In this document: piece by piece, positions 6,675 to 16,477 of the stretch
How positions within the stretch are numbered: the first letter of the stretch is position 1
How the letters are laid out: each line of letters starts with the position of its first letter
From: Dokdonella sp.
Lineage (GTDB): Bacteria; Pseudomonadota; Gammaproteobacteria; Xanthomonadales; Rhodanobacteraceae
Assembly: GCF_019634775.1 (NCBI RefSeq)
Contig: NZ_JAHCAS010000001.1
Coordinates: forward strand, 992,001 to 1,056,000
Length of the DNA stretch: 64,000 bases
Reading direction: 5' to 3'
Notes under the pieces: model-generated
Seen by the model: only the letters and a program-made list of their open reading frames with translations
Told to the model about the DNA's origin: nothing
Database searches by the model: none
Program-made: the position numbers and the translations under genes

Positions 6675-7268
6675 GTGTCTCCACCGCCCTGGCCCCCGGA
6701 GTTTCCCCTGCACGCCCTGCTGCTCTCCGCCGCCGCCGTCGCCATCGCCGAGATCGGCGACAAGACCCAGCTGCTCTCGCTGATCCTTGCCGCGAAATAC
6801 CGCAAGGCGCTGCCGATCTGCCTCGGCATCTTCGTCGCGACGATCGCCAACCATGCGCTGGCTGGCGCATTTGGCAGCCTGGTTGCCGGCTGGCTTTCGC
6901 CGCAGACACTGAAGTGGATCGTCGCCGTCTCGTTCCTTGCCATCGCCGCGTGGACGCTGGTGCCGGACAAGGTCGATGACGCGGAGGAAGCGTCGAAGCT
7001 GCGCAGCCATGGCGTGTTTGCCGCCACCGTGGTCGCCTTCTTCCTTGCCGAGATGGGCGACAAGACCCAGGTCGCCACCGTCGTGCTGGCCGCGCAGTAC
7101 GAACCGCTGTGGCAGGTCGTGGTCGGCACCACGCTCGGCATGCTGCTGGCCAATGTGCCGGTGGTCTGGCTGGGCGCACGCGTCGCGCGGAAGCTGCCGT
7201 TGCGCGCCGCGCGCTACGCCGCCGCGGTGCTGTTCGTCGGGTTGGCGGTGTGGATCGTGGCGAGGTGA
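6675..7268 (+). CDS. GDT1/UPF0016 (TMEM165) family manganese exporter
   Basis: An inner-membrane cation exporter of about 190 residues with two inverted repeats, each carrying the family motif: EIGDKTQLLSLILAAKYRK in the first and EMGDKTQVATVVLAAQY in the second. The acidic ExGDKT motifs bind the transported Mn2+ (or Ca2+). Six helices are visible, separated by a charged loop (VPDKVDDAEEASKLRSH). GTG 6675 is the nearest canonical start after the riboswitch but has no good ribosome-binding site. An in-frame CTG at 6708 has GGAG 6 nt upstream and would begin the protein at HALLLSAAAVAIAEIGDKTQ, exactly where family members usually start. Control by the upstream Mn riboswitch is strongly implied. 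Confidence 0.9.
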   Translation: MSPPPWPPEFPLHALLLSAAAVAIAEIGDKTQLLSLILAAKYRKALPICLGIFVATIANHALAGAFGSLVAGWLSPQTLKWIVAVSFLAIAAWTLVPDKVDDAEEASKLRSHGVFAATVVAFFLAEMGDKTQVATVVLAAQYEPLWQVVVGTTLGMLLANVPVVWLGARVARKLPLRAARYAAAVLFVGLAVWIVAR

Positions 7269-7270
7269 AG

Positions 7271-7356
7271 CCGGAATTGGGGATTCGGGAAGAGCCATGG
7301 CGCTTCGCTTCGGCCGTGGCTTTACCCAATCCAGAATCCCGAATCCCCAATCCCGG
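7271..7356. repeat. long intergenic inverted repeat
   Basis: Two 19-nt arms, CCGGAATTGGGGATTCGGG (7271-7289) and CCCGAATCCCCAATCCCGG (7338-7356), are complementary with one mismatch. The sequence between them is also partly self-complementary (GAGCCATGG against CCGTGGCTT). The result is an imperfect hairpin of about 86 nt that fills the gap between the exporter and ntrB. It may terminate the exporter transcript, but it lacks a T-run and looks like a dispersed repeat. Confidence 0.6.
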
Positions 7357-7364
7357 CCCCGGGC

Positions 7365-7379
7365 GCACTAAAGTAGTGC
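7365..7379 (+). promoter_or_regulatory. NtrC-type binding site before ntrB
   Basis: GCACTAAAGTAGTGC matches the NtrC core consensus GCAC-N7-GTGC exactly and is a perfect palindrome apart from the central bases. It ends 1 nt before the ntrB ATG, so binding of NtrC there would repress ntrBC expression. The single site and its position argue for autoregulation rather than sigma54 activation. Confidence 0.55.
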
Positions 7380-7380
7380 A

Positions 7381-8417
7381 ATGCCGGAGAATCGCACCAC
7401 TGAGGCCCAAATCACGTCGGATGAGGCCGCGGAGTGGTTGCGCGTCTGCGCGACCGGACTGGCCGAACTTGATGGGAACCTCGATTTCTCGTGGTTGAAC
7501 CCGGCGTTCACCGACCTGTTCGGCGGCGCGCGGCGCTGGCTTGGCATGAGCCTGGCCACGCTCGATGCCGGCTCCGGCGCGATCGTCGATGCCGCGCGGC
7601 GCGCGCAGACCGGGCAGCAGCGCATCGTCCTGCGCCAGGCGCGCCTGCATGGCGGCAGCGAAACCGGCTTCATCGGCGATCTCGCCTTCACACCGCTGGG
7701 CGGCGAGCGCCTGCTGCTCGAAGTGCACGAGGCGAACAGCGCCGGCGACGTCGGATCGGGCGCACTGTCGGAATCACTGCGCGGCTTCGCCCACGAGGTC
7801 AAGAACCCGCTCGCCGGCGTGCGCGGCGCGGCGCAACTGCTGGCGCGCCGGGTCGATCAGGCCGAGCTGGTCGAGCTGGCCGAGCTCATCATTGCCGAGA
7901 GCGACCGCCTCGCCACCCTGGCCGACCGCCTGCTGCGCGCCGGCGGCAAGCCGCGCATGGCGCGCGTCAACGTACACGAACTGCTTGAGCGGGTGGCCGT
8001 GCTGATCGGCGCCGAAGCCGAAGCACCGACCGTGCGTCGCGACTACGATCCGAGCCTGCCGACGGCGATCGGCGATGCCGATCGCCTCTACCAGTTGCTG
8101 CTCAATCTGGCGCGCAATGCCGTCGAGGCCGGCGCGCGCACGCTGACCCTGCGCACGCGCGTCGAATTCGGCATCCGCCTCGCTGATCGCCTGCGCCGCA
8201 GCGCGCTGCGCATCGACGTGATCGACGACGGTGCGGGCATCCCTTCCGGCCTGGCCGACACGCTGTACCAGCCGCTCGTCTCGGGCCGCGCCGATGGCAC
8301 CGGCCTCGGTCTCGCGCTCGCCCAGGAAATCGCCCGCGGCCATGGCGGTGAACTGCGCCACGCGAGCCGGCCGGGGGCGACCCAGTTCATCCTGTTGTTG
8401 CCGTTGGAGCTGCCGGC

Positions 8418-8421
<4 letters not shown>
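7381..8421 (+). CDS. glnL: nitrogen regulation sensor histidine kinase NtrB
   Basis: This is a 346-residue cytoplasmic histidine kinase. A PAS-like N-terminal domain spans about residues 18-120. The dimerisation/phosphoacceptor helix follows, with His138 in GFAHEVKNPLAGVRGAAQLL, a hallmark NtrB sequence. The N-box is NLARNAVEAGA, G1 is DDGAGIPSG, and G2 is GTGLGLALAQEIARGHGG. There are no transmembrane segments, as expected for NtrB, which takes its cue from PII protein. It overlaps ntrC by 4 nt. Its start is directly behind an NtrC-like palindrome. glnA, often upstream, is not in the window. Confidence 0.95.
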
Positions 8422-9812
<1,391 letters not shown>

Positions 9813-9857
9813 GATGCCTGCACCGCTTCTTCCGGTGCTTCGGCATTGCCACCATAG

Positions 9858-10207
9858 GCCCTGATCGGCCTGTTCCTGCTCGACGCAGGCGTGCATCGCC
9901 TGCTTGGTCCGATCGCGGCGCAGCGTGCCGCGCTGACCGCACTGGAAGCGGAAAGGAATGCGCCGTGCGAGGGGCGAACGTGTTCGCCCTGTTCGGGCTG
10001 ATGCGTTTCGACCTGCCCGATGCCGACATCGAACGCATCGCCGCGGACGACGTGCGCGAAGCCGGGGCGCGGGTCGCGGCCGGGCGCAGTCTCGAGGATC
10101 TGGTGCCGGCGGATCGTCCTTTGCTTGACGCGCCAGCCAAGGGAGATCCGGGCTTGTGCCAAGCCCACTTCGTTGCTGAAGCCGCAGAACGGATTCCTTG
10201 GGCTTGA
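9858..10207 (+). pseudogene. possible decayed small gene downstream of ntrC
   Basis: This stretch reads like protein in two frames but has no intact gene. One frame, opened only after a TAG at 9855-9857, gives IGLFLLDAGVHRLLGPIAA and then QRAALTALEAERNAP. Near 9965 the sense moves to another frame, with FALFGLMRFDLPDADIERI and then SLEDLVPADRPLLDAPAK, ending at a TGA at 10205-10207. Codon choice looks coding in each part. A frameshifted remnant is the simplest reading; I cannot name the ancestor. The alternative is plain GC-rich noise. Confidence 0.3.
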
Positions 10208-10245
10208 TCAGAGCATCCCTTGCGGGAGCGGCTGCAGCCGCGATC
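10204..10245. repeat. terminal piece of the nested-palindrome repeat fused to a REP palindrome
   Basis: TTGATCAGAGCATCCCT (10204-10220) is identical to the outer end of the repeat family seen in full at 54065-54352. It is followed directly by GGGAGCGGCTGCAGCCGCGATC (10224-10245), a REP-type palindrome with GCGGCT/AGCCGC arms. The two repeat types abut here. Confidence 0.6.
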
Positions 10246-10297
10246 GGCAGCATCGGTGATGGTGCCGACTCGATCGCGATTCTTTCACGCCACGCAC

Positions 10298-11104
10298 CTA
10301 CGCCGAGAACGCCGCACCATCGATGTCGAGAGCGATGCCGTGCGCGGCGAGGATGGCGCGGCATTGCGCGCGGCGGGTGCGGTCACTCGAGCGCAGGTGG
10401 GCGCGGCCGCCACGCCAGGCAAGCGTTTCATTGGCGTCGAGCGCGACCGTTTCCTCGCGTTCGGGCGAGAGCAGCGCGACTTCGATGATCTGCCAGAGCG
10501 CGCCGAGCCCGGCGTGCTGGTATTGACTGCAGGCCATTGCGCAGAGATCGAAGGTGGTGAGGTGACGCGCGTGCGTCACTTCGATGCCGAATGCCTCGCC
10601 GACCGCCAGCGACAGCGCGGCGTCGGCGAGGCCGTGTTCGAGCAGTTCGAGCTCGAGCTGGCGGCCGACGTCGGCGACCGTGGCCGGTGGTCCGGCCAGC
10701 AGCCAAGGCAATACCAGCAGCGGACTGCCGTAAAGGCTTGCTTCCGGCGCGAGTGCTGGCGCCGGCGGGCGACCTTGGTGTGCGCCGAGGGCGATGATGC
10801 GGCCCGTGTCGTGGGCGGCCGGCAGGCGATCGAGCGCATCGGCGAGCGCGGCGTACAGCGGCCAGCGTGGACGCAACAGCTGGGCCTGGTCGTAGAGCGC
10901 ACCGACGGCGACGAGGTCGAGTTGCGCGGCGCCACCGGCGTGGCGGGCGAGATCGGTGGCGAGCATCCCGATCAGTCGTTCGGCATCGTCGCGACCGAGC
11001 AGCGGATGCGCGGGTGCGCACGGGCCCGCGCATTCGATGGCAAGCAGGGCGGTGACATGCGAGAACGCGTGCGCGGCAGCGGAAAAGGACGATGAAACAG
11101 GCAC
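10298..11104 (-). CDS. uncharacterised soluble protein, 268 aa
   Basis: An Ala/Leu-rich, mostly helical cytoplasmic protein with no signal peptide or membrane segment that I recognise. Notable stretches are FSHVTALLAIECAGPC near the start, PWLLAGPPATVADVGRQL, and FGIEVTHARHLTTFDLCAMA. GTG at 11104 is the best-placed start after the divergent promoter region; upstream sequence in this frame overlaps the start of the methyltransferase on the other strand. It could be distantly related to HDOD-like or other helical signalling domains, but I see no diagnostic motif. Codon usage and the clean frame support a real gene. Confidence 0.6.
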   Translation of the reverse strand: MPVSSSFSAAAHAFSHVTALLAIECAGPCAPAHPLLGRDDAERLIGMLATDLARHAGGAAQLDLVAVGALYDQAQLLRPRWPLYAALADALDRLPAAHDTGRIIALGAHQGRPPAPALAPEASLYGSPLLVLPWLLAGPPATVADVGRQLELELLEHGLADAALSLAVGEAFGIEVTHARHLTTFDLCAMACSQYQHAGLGALWQIIEVALLSPEREETVALDANETLAWRGGRAHLRSSDRTRRAQCRAILAAHGIALDIDGAAFSA

Positions 11105-11169
11105 CGGTTCGGTTTCCGCGGCAGGGGCCGCAGTGTAACATCGCAGGCCCGATTGGCCGCGCAAGCCCC

Positions 11170-12093
11170 ATGGAATCGCAGAAGAACTACAAGAATTTCT
11201 GGAACGAAAAGGCATCCACGCCGACTGGCGCGTTCATTGCCGTCGATGGCAGCACGAATGAGGAGACGGCGCGCCTGACCGGCCGCTACAGCGCACGCCA
11301 GGTGAGCCTCGCTCTTGATCTGCAGCCTGGCGACCGCGTACTCGAGCTCGGCTGTGGAGTCGGCCGCATCGGTCGTGAAATCGCCCCGCGTGTCGCCCAC
11401 TGGGAAGGCTGCGACATTTCCTCGAACATGCTCGGCGTCGCCCGCCAGCGCCTGGCCGGCCTGCCGAATACCGGCTTCACCGAACTGCACCGTTCCAGCC
11501 TGCAGCCGCTGGCCGATGCGAGCTTCGACAAGGCGTATTGCGTTGCCGTGTTCATTCACATGGACAAGGAAGATTTCTACCTGTATCTCGAGGACATGGC
11601 GCGCGTGCTGAAACCCGGCGGCCTGTTCTATTTCGACGTGTGGAACATGGCGAGCGCGGTCGGCTGGAGGCGCTATGCGCTCGAGATCAACCAGTACCGT
11701 ACCGCCGATCCGGCACAGCGCAAGGATGTTGCGCGCAACCAGTTCTCCTCGCCCGAGGAAGTGCGCGTCATGCTCGACCGTGCCGGCTTCGACCTCGTGC
11801 TCGAACTCGCCGATTCGCCGTGGGTGCAGGCCATCGGCATGCGTCGCGGCGGTGGCGATCTCGTTGCGCGGCGCGCGCAGGCGCAGCGCGATGCCGCGCG
11901 CATCGCCTACACGCCTCTGTGGACGGAGCTGTTCGATGGCTTGCTTGATGTTGTCACCGGCAAGTGCGAACCGTCGTCCATGTGGAAAGTGCTCGCCGAT
12001 GACGCGCGCGGCGAGGAGATTCCGATGTTCCGTGCGTGGTATCACGGTCTGTGGAAGGTGAACGAGAACGCGTGGGGCCCGGCCCCGAACTGA
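11170..12093 (+). CDS. class I SAM-dependent methyltransferase
   Basis: A 307-residue Rossmann-fold methyltransferase. Motif I is VLELGCGVGRIGREIAPRV (about residue 59), and motif II is the acidic GCDISSNMLGVARQRL. Motif III is EFHxSS-like, seen as ELHRSSLQPLADASFDKAYC, followed by LKPGGLFYFDVWN. I start at ATG 11170 (MESQKNYKNFWNEKAS) because the N-terminal family-like segment NFWNEKA begins here; the frame extends 26 codons upstream into low-complexity sequence. The substrate is unknown. It lies 17 nt before a thiolase gene and may be co-transcribed with it. Confidence 0.88.
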   Translation: MESQKNYKNFWNEKASTPTGAFIAVDGSTNEETARLTGRYSARQVSLALDLQPGDRVLELGCGVGRIGREIAPRVAHWEGCDISSNMLGVARQRLAGLPNTGFTELHRSSLQPLADASFDKAYCVAVFIHMDKEDFYLYLEDMARVLKPGGLFYFDVWNMASAVGWRRYALEINQYRTADPAQRKDVARNQFSSPEEVRVMLDRAGFDLVLELADSPWVQAIGMRRGGGDLVARRAQAQRDAARIAYTPLWTELFDGLLDVVTGKCEPSSMWKVLADDARGEEIPMFRAWYHGLWKVNENAWGPAPN

Positions 12094-12110
12094 TCGACGG
12101 AGATGCGTTG

Positions 12111-13403
12111 ATGGCCAAGCCTGCTGTCCAACCGAACCGCGTAGGCGTCATCGGGGGCGTGCGCATTCCGTTCTGCCGCAACAACAGCGTTTACGCCGAC
12201 ATCGGCAACTTCGGCATGTCGGTGAAGACGCTTGGCGCGCTGGTTGAACGCTTCGGCCTGCACGGCGTCGAACTCGGCGAGGTCGCCTTCGGCGCGGTCA
12301 TCAAGCACGCTTCGGAGTGGAACCTCGCGCGCGAGGCGACGCTGTCGTCGGGTCTGGCGCCGACCACGCCGGGCATCACCTCGGCACGTGCCTGCGGCAC
12401 CGGTCTCGACAATGCGCTGGCCATCGCCCACAAGATCGCCAGCGGCCAGATCGAGGCCGGCATCGGCGGCGGCAGCGACACCACCAGCGATGTGCCCATC
12501 GTCTACGGCCGGGCCTTGCAGCAGCGCCTGCTGTCGGTCAATCGGGCGAAGTCGGTCGGTGACAAGGTCAAGGCCGCCGTACGCGGCTTCTCGTTCGGCG
12601 AACTCAAGCCTTCCTTCCCCGGCGTCGCCGAGCCGCGCACCGGCAAGTCGATGGGCGAGCACACCGAGATGATGGCGCGCGAATGGAAGATCACGCGCGA
12701 GGAGCAGGACCAGCTCGCCTTCGAGAGTCACCGCAAGGCCGCAGCGGCCTACGAGCGCGGCTTCTTCAAGGATCTCGTCGTGCCGTTCCGCGGCATCGAG
12801 CGCGACAACAACCTGCGCGCCGACACCACGCTGGAAAAGCTCGCCACACTCAAGCCGGCCTTCGACAGAACCTCGGGCCAGGGCACGCTGACGGCGGGCA
12901 ATTCGACACCGTTGACCGACGGCGCCTCGGCCGTGCTGCTGGCCAATGACGAATGGGCGAGCAATCGCGGCCTGCGCGTGCAGGCTTGGATCACGCACTC
13001 GGCCGTCGCCGCGGTCGATTTCACGCATGGCGAAGGCTTGCTGATCGCGCCGGCGATCGCTGTCTCGCGCATGCTCGACAAGGCTGGCCTGAGCCTGCAG
13101 GACTTCGATTTCTACGAGATCCACGAGGCGTTCGCCGCGCAGGTGCTGTGCACGCTGCGAGCCTGGGAGTCGGCGGATTACTGTCGCCAACGCCTTGGCC
13201 GCGAACGACCGCTCGGTGCGATCGATCCGGCCAAGCTCAATGTCAACGGTTCCAGCCTGGCGCTCGGCCATCCTTTCGCCGCGACCGGAGCGCGCATCGT
13301 CGCCACGCTGGCCAAGCTGCTCGAGGACAAGGGATCGGGCCGCGGCCTGATCTCGATCTGCACCGCCGGCGGCATGGGCGTGACGGCGATCCTCGAACGC
13401 TGA
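12111..13403 (+). CDS. acetyl-CoA acyltransferase (thiolase), FadI-like
   Basis: A 430-residue thiolase. The acyl-accepting Cys95 is in SARACGTGLDNALAIAHKIA. The GGSDTTSD segment and NGSSLALGHPFAATGARI are characteristic of the family. The catalytic His lies in YEIHEAFAAQ and the second catalytic Cys in CTAGGMGV. Length and the GHPFAATG motif fit FadI/trifunctional-type thiolases of fatty acid beta-oxidation rather than the 390-residue PhaA type. A GGAG motif precedes the ATG at 12111. No fadJ partner is adjacent, so the enzyme may serve a separate degradation route. Confidence 0.92.
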   Translation: MAKPAVQPNRVGVIGGVRIPFCRNNSVYADIGNFGMSVKTLGALVERFGLHGVELGEVAFGAVIKHASEWNLAREATLSSGLAPTTPGITSARACGTGLDNALAIAHKIASGQIEAGIGGGSDTTSDVPIVYGRALQQRLLSVNRAKSVGDKVKAAVRGFSFGELKPSFPGVAEPRTGKSMGEHTEMMAREWKITREEQDQLAFESHRKAAAAYERGFFKDLVVPFRGIERDNNLRADTTLEKLATLKPAFDRTSGQGTLTAGNSTPLTDGASAVLLANDEWASNRGLRVQAWITHSAVAAVDFTHGEGLLIAPAIAVSRMLDKAGLSLQDFDFYEIHEAFAAQVLCTLRAWESADYCRQRLGRERPLGAIDPAKLNVNGSSLALGHPFAATGARIVATLAKLLEDKGSGRGLISICTAGGMGVTAILER

Positions 13404-13419
13404 AGTTTCACGCCGGAGG

Positions 13420-13438
13420 GTCACGCGTGGGGCGTGAC
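13420..13438. terminator. hairpin after the thiolase gene
   Basis: GTCACGC and GCGTGAC are perfect 7-bp arms with a 5-nt loop, 17 nt after the thiolase stop. No T-run follows, so termination would be imperfect or Rho-assisted. Confidence 0.35.
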
Positions 13439-13464
13439 GGCTGTCTGTCCACCAGGGGAACACG

Positions 13465-14766
13465 ATGCCGCGACATGTCCTGATCCTGACGGGCGCCTTG
13501 CGTCCCGGTTTCGACGCCGCCAGCGTGTGGAGCGACATCGCCGCCTATCTGCGCATCGATCTCGCGCGCCTGCATACCGATGTGCGCGCACGTGCCCCGG
13601 TCATCATCAAGGAAGAACCCGAGCGCGCGCGTCTCGAGTCGCTGCGTGGCGAGATCGAGCGTCGCGGCGCCGAGGCCGAGATCCATGCGGCCGAAGGAAG
13701 CGAACGCCTGTTCGTGCTGATCGACAACGTGCCGCGTGGTCCGGTCGTGCCGGCCTTCGTCGCCGAGCAGGTGCGCCGCGGCCTGTTGCCGGCGGATGTA
13801 CGCGTCGCCGTGGTCGGCACCCAGACCTGGACGGCCTTTGTCGCACCGTCCCCGGCACCACCCCCGGCTCCCGACACTGGCACCGTTCCCGCCGTGTTCG
13901 CCCTCGATGCCGGCACCGGCACGCACATGCAAAGCGAAGCCTTGCCGGCCGGCGCGGCGATCCATGCCGGTTTCTGGCGCCGCGTCGCCGCCTACCTGAT
14001 CGATTCGCTGATCCTGTGGTTGCCCTCGGTGATCATCGGCATCGTACCCCTGCTCGGCTGGATCGCCGTCATGGTCGGGCGTTGGCTGTACTTTGCCCTG
14101 ATGGAAAGCTCGCCGCAGCAGGCCACCCTCGGCAAGCTCGCCATGGGCATCAAGGCCACCGACGACTGCGGCAACCGTCTTGATTTCGGCCGCGCCACCG
14201 GCCGCTATTTTGCCGGCGCGCTATCGACCCTGATCCTCTACATCGGCTACGCGCTGGTCGGCTGGACCGCGCGCAAGCAGGGCCTGCATGACCTCGTCGC
14301 CGGTACCTGCGTGGTGTTCCGCGAGGTCGAACCAGGTCGCCCGCTGCCGACCGTGCGCCGGCCGATGCCGTGGTACGGCTGGTTGGTCAATATCCTGCTG
14401 ATGCTGCTGATTCCGGGCGCCATCCTCGCCGCGATCGCACTGCCGGCCTATCAGGATTACCTCACGCGCGCGAAGGTCGCGACGGCCGTGGCTTCGGTGG
14501 CGCCCCACAAGATCGATGTCGCCGAGGCCATCGCCAGAGGCGATGCTTGTCCGCAAGGCCGGCGCGAGGGTACCGATGCACAGGTCGCCTCGGTGGTGTT
14601 CGCCGGCGACGCTCCGGCGTGTTCCTTCACGATGACGTTCGCCGGGGTGGCGGCGGTTCCGGCGAGCCTGCGCGGGGAGACCATCGAATGGACCTACCGC
14701 GGCGATGGCGACTGGACCTGCATGACCACGTTGCCCGGCAGGCTGGCGCCGCGCGAATGCCGATGA
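13465..14766 (+). CDS. GYF_2-like/RDD membrane protein with type IV pilin-like C-terminus
   Basis: This 433-residue protein has four recognisable parts. Residues 1-78 form a small alpha/beta domain (VLILTGALRPGFDAASVW). Residues 82-125 resemble a GYF_2 domain (LFVLIDNVPRGPVVPAFVAE ending in TWTAF). Residues 165-290 are an RDD domain with helices and FWRRVAAYLIDSLIL and the TLGKLAMGIK motif. Residues 310-433 look like a type IV pilin without its leader: GAILAAIALPAYQDYLTRAK, an Ala-rich helix, and a C-terminal Cys-containing tail (IEWTYRGDGDWTCMTTLP). The pilin prepilin cleavage site is absent, so it is not a true pilin. A tandem paralogue follows at 14871. Function is unknown. Confidence 0.85.
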   Translation: MPRHVLILTGALRPGFDAASVWSDIAAYLRIDLARLHTDVRARAPVIIKEEPERARLESLRGEIERRGAEAEIHAAEGSERLFVLIDNVPRGPVVPAFVAEQVRRGLLPADVRVAVVGTQTWTAFVAPSPAPPPAPDTGTVPAVFALDAGTGTHMQSEALPAGAAIHAGFWRRVAAYLIDSLILWLPSVIIGIVPLLGWIAVMVGRWLYFALMESSPQQATLGKLAMGIKATDDCGNRLDFGRATGRYFAGALSTLILYIGYALVGWTARKQGLHDLVAGTCVVFREVEPGRPLPTVRRPMPWYGWLVNILLMLLIPGAILAAIALPAYQDYLTRAKVATAVASVAPHKIDVAEAIARGDACPQGRREGTDAQVASVVFAGDAPACSFTMTFAGVAAVPASLRGETIEWTYRGDGDWTCMTTLPGRLAPRECR

Positions 14767-14870
14767 TGCGTCGACGCGTGCATCGACGTCGCCTCGCGGC
14801 GATACTTCGCGGCAGGTCGTGCCGGCAGCGGCGCAGCAATCACCAAGTCCGATGAGGGGGAAGGGGAACG

Positions 14871-16424
14871 ATGGACACCATCAAGCATGCCTTGGTCCTG
14901 ACCGGCGAAGTCCAGCCGGGTTTCGTCGCCGATCAGGTCTGGCCAGCGTTGGCCGCATATTTCCGCATGGAGCCTGAGCGACTGCGCAACGAGTTGCTCG
15001 CGCGCGCTCCGATCTCGATCAAGGAAAGCGACGACCTCGCCAAGTTGCAGGGTCTGCAATCCGGCGCTGCTGCTGCCGGCGCGGTTACCGAGCTGCACGC
15101 GATCGGCCCCGACGGCAGCGTGTTCGTGCTGGTCGGCAACACGCCGCGCGGCCCCGTGCCGACCAGCTACGTCGAACAGCGCGTGCGCAGCGGCGCCTGG
15201 CCGTCCGACATCAGCATCGCCTCGGTTGGCAGCTCCGCCTGGCGGCCGTTCATCGCGCCATCCGCAGCGCCCGCGCGCGTGCCGCCACCGGACCAGCAGG
15301 CCACGGTCGCCTTCAGCGCGGTCAATCCCGGTGCCGCCGCGCCGGCTGCCGACCTGCGCACGGTCGCGGCTGCGCCCGGCACGCCGATGCGACCGGTGGA
15401 ACCGTTGGCCGGTAGCGCCGGCCTGCTGCCCGAGGGTCTCATCGTCCATGCCGGATTCTGGCGGCGCTTCGCGGCCTATTCGCTCGACTCGCTGATCCTC
15501 GGCGTCCCGTTCGCGCTGATCTTCGGTCTGCTCGTCTACCAAGGCTTCAAGGCGGCGTTCTCTGGCGAGAACCCGGGTGGCATGTTCGTGCTGCTCTACT
15601 TCTTGTTCTACGTCGCTGCGATCGTCGGTTCGTGGCTGTACTTCGCCAAGTTCGAAAGCGGCGCCCACCAGGCCACACCTGGCAAGCGCATGATGGGAAT
15701 CAAGGTCACCAGCACCAGCGGCCAGCGCATCAGCTTCGGCCGCGCCACCGGCCGCTTCTTCGCCAAGATCGTCACCAACCTGATCCCGTTCGGCATCGGC
15801 TGGATGCTGGCCGGCTGGACCGGCCGCAAGCAGGCCATCCACGACATGATGGCGACGACTTGCGTGGTGTTTCGCGAGGTCGAGCCTGGTCGTCCGATGC
15901 CGACCACGCGCCCGCCGATGCCGTGGTACGGCTGGGTGCTGAACATCCTGCCGTTCGTGTTTGCCCTGCTCGGCGCGGTCGCCTACGGCTGGTTCATGGC
16001 CACGCTGCTCGGCGGCATGAGTTCCATGTCGCGCGATCTCGGCAACATGGACATACCCGACATGGGTGGAACGGACTACAGCACGACGATGTCGAGCAGC
16101 AGTTCGGATGCCGACAGGGCCGCTGTGCAGATCGGCCTGAGCGCCATCCTGCCCGAAGTCACCGCGCTTCAGCTCGAAGCAGCGGAAGCCCTGGCCTCGA
16201 CCGGCGAGTGCGCGAGCGACACGCGCGCCTCGTCGAACACGTGGATCGGGATGATCGAGCTCGGTGGCGCGGCACCGGATTGCACGATAACGGTGCGCCT
16301 GTCGGCCTCGTCCGACATCCCCTTCGCCGCGCGCATCGAGCGCATCGAGTGGACCTGGACCGGCAGTGACTGGGCCTGCTCGTCGAGCATGGATTCGAGC
16401 TACCTGCCCTGGCCGTGCGACTGA
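14871..16424 (+). CDS. GYF_2-like/RDD membrane protein, tandem paralogue
   Basis: A 517-residue paralogue of the preceding gene. It keeps the N-terminal domain (ALVLTGEVQPGFVADQVW), the GYF_2-like segment (VLVGNTPRGPVPTSYVEQ ending SAWRPF), a longer Pro/Ala-rich linker, and the RDD domain (FWRRFAAYSLDSLILGVP, then TPGKRMMGIKVTSTSGQRI). The following block is shared almost word for word with the first copy (CVVFREVEPGRPMPTTRPPM). The pilin helix is replaced by a plain transmembrane segment and a Ser-rich stretch, but the C-terminal tail IEWTWTGSDWACSSS still mirrors the pilin-like tail of copy one. It is probably co-transcribed with the first gene, with a purine-rich ribosome-binding site before the ATG. 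Confidence 0.85.
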   Translation: MDTIKHALVLTGEVQPGFVADQVWPALAAYFRMEPERLRNELLARAPISIKESDDLAKLQGLQSGAAAAGAVTELHAIGPDGSVFVLVGNTPRGPVPTSYVEQRVRSGAWPSDISIASVGSSAWRPFIAPSAAPARVPPPDQQATVAFSAVNPGAAAPAADLRTVAAAPGTPMRPVEPLAGSAGLLPEGLIVHAGFWRRFAAYSLDSLILGVPFALIFGLLVYQGFKAAFSGENPGGMFVLLYFLFYVAAIVGSWLYFAKFESGAHQATPGKRMMGIKVTSTSGQRISFGRATGRFFAKIVTNLIPFGIGWMLAGWTGRKQAIHDMMATTCVVFREVEPGRPMPTTRPPMPWYGWVLNILPFVFALLGAVAYGWFMATLLGGMSSMSRDLGNMDIPDMGGTDYSTTMSSSSSDADRAAVQIGLSAILPEVTALQLEAAEALASTGECASDTRASSNTWIGMIELGGAAPDCTITVRLSASSDIPFAARIERIEWTWTGSDWACSSSMDSSYLPWPCD

Positions 16425-16477
16425 CCGGCAACGCCTGAACGGGGTGGGACGAGGGCCGGTGATGCGCCGTGGTCGAA

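Noticed and set aside
12042..13538. Long antisense frame of 498 codons opposite the thiolase gene
   Set aside because: High-G+C third-position bias keeps the opposite frame open. The thiolase has intact motifs, and the antisense product is rich in Arg/Ala with no domain.
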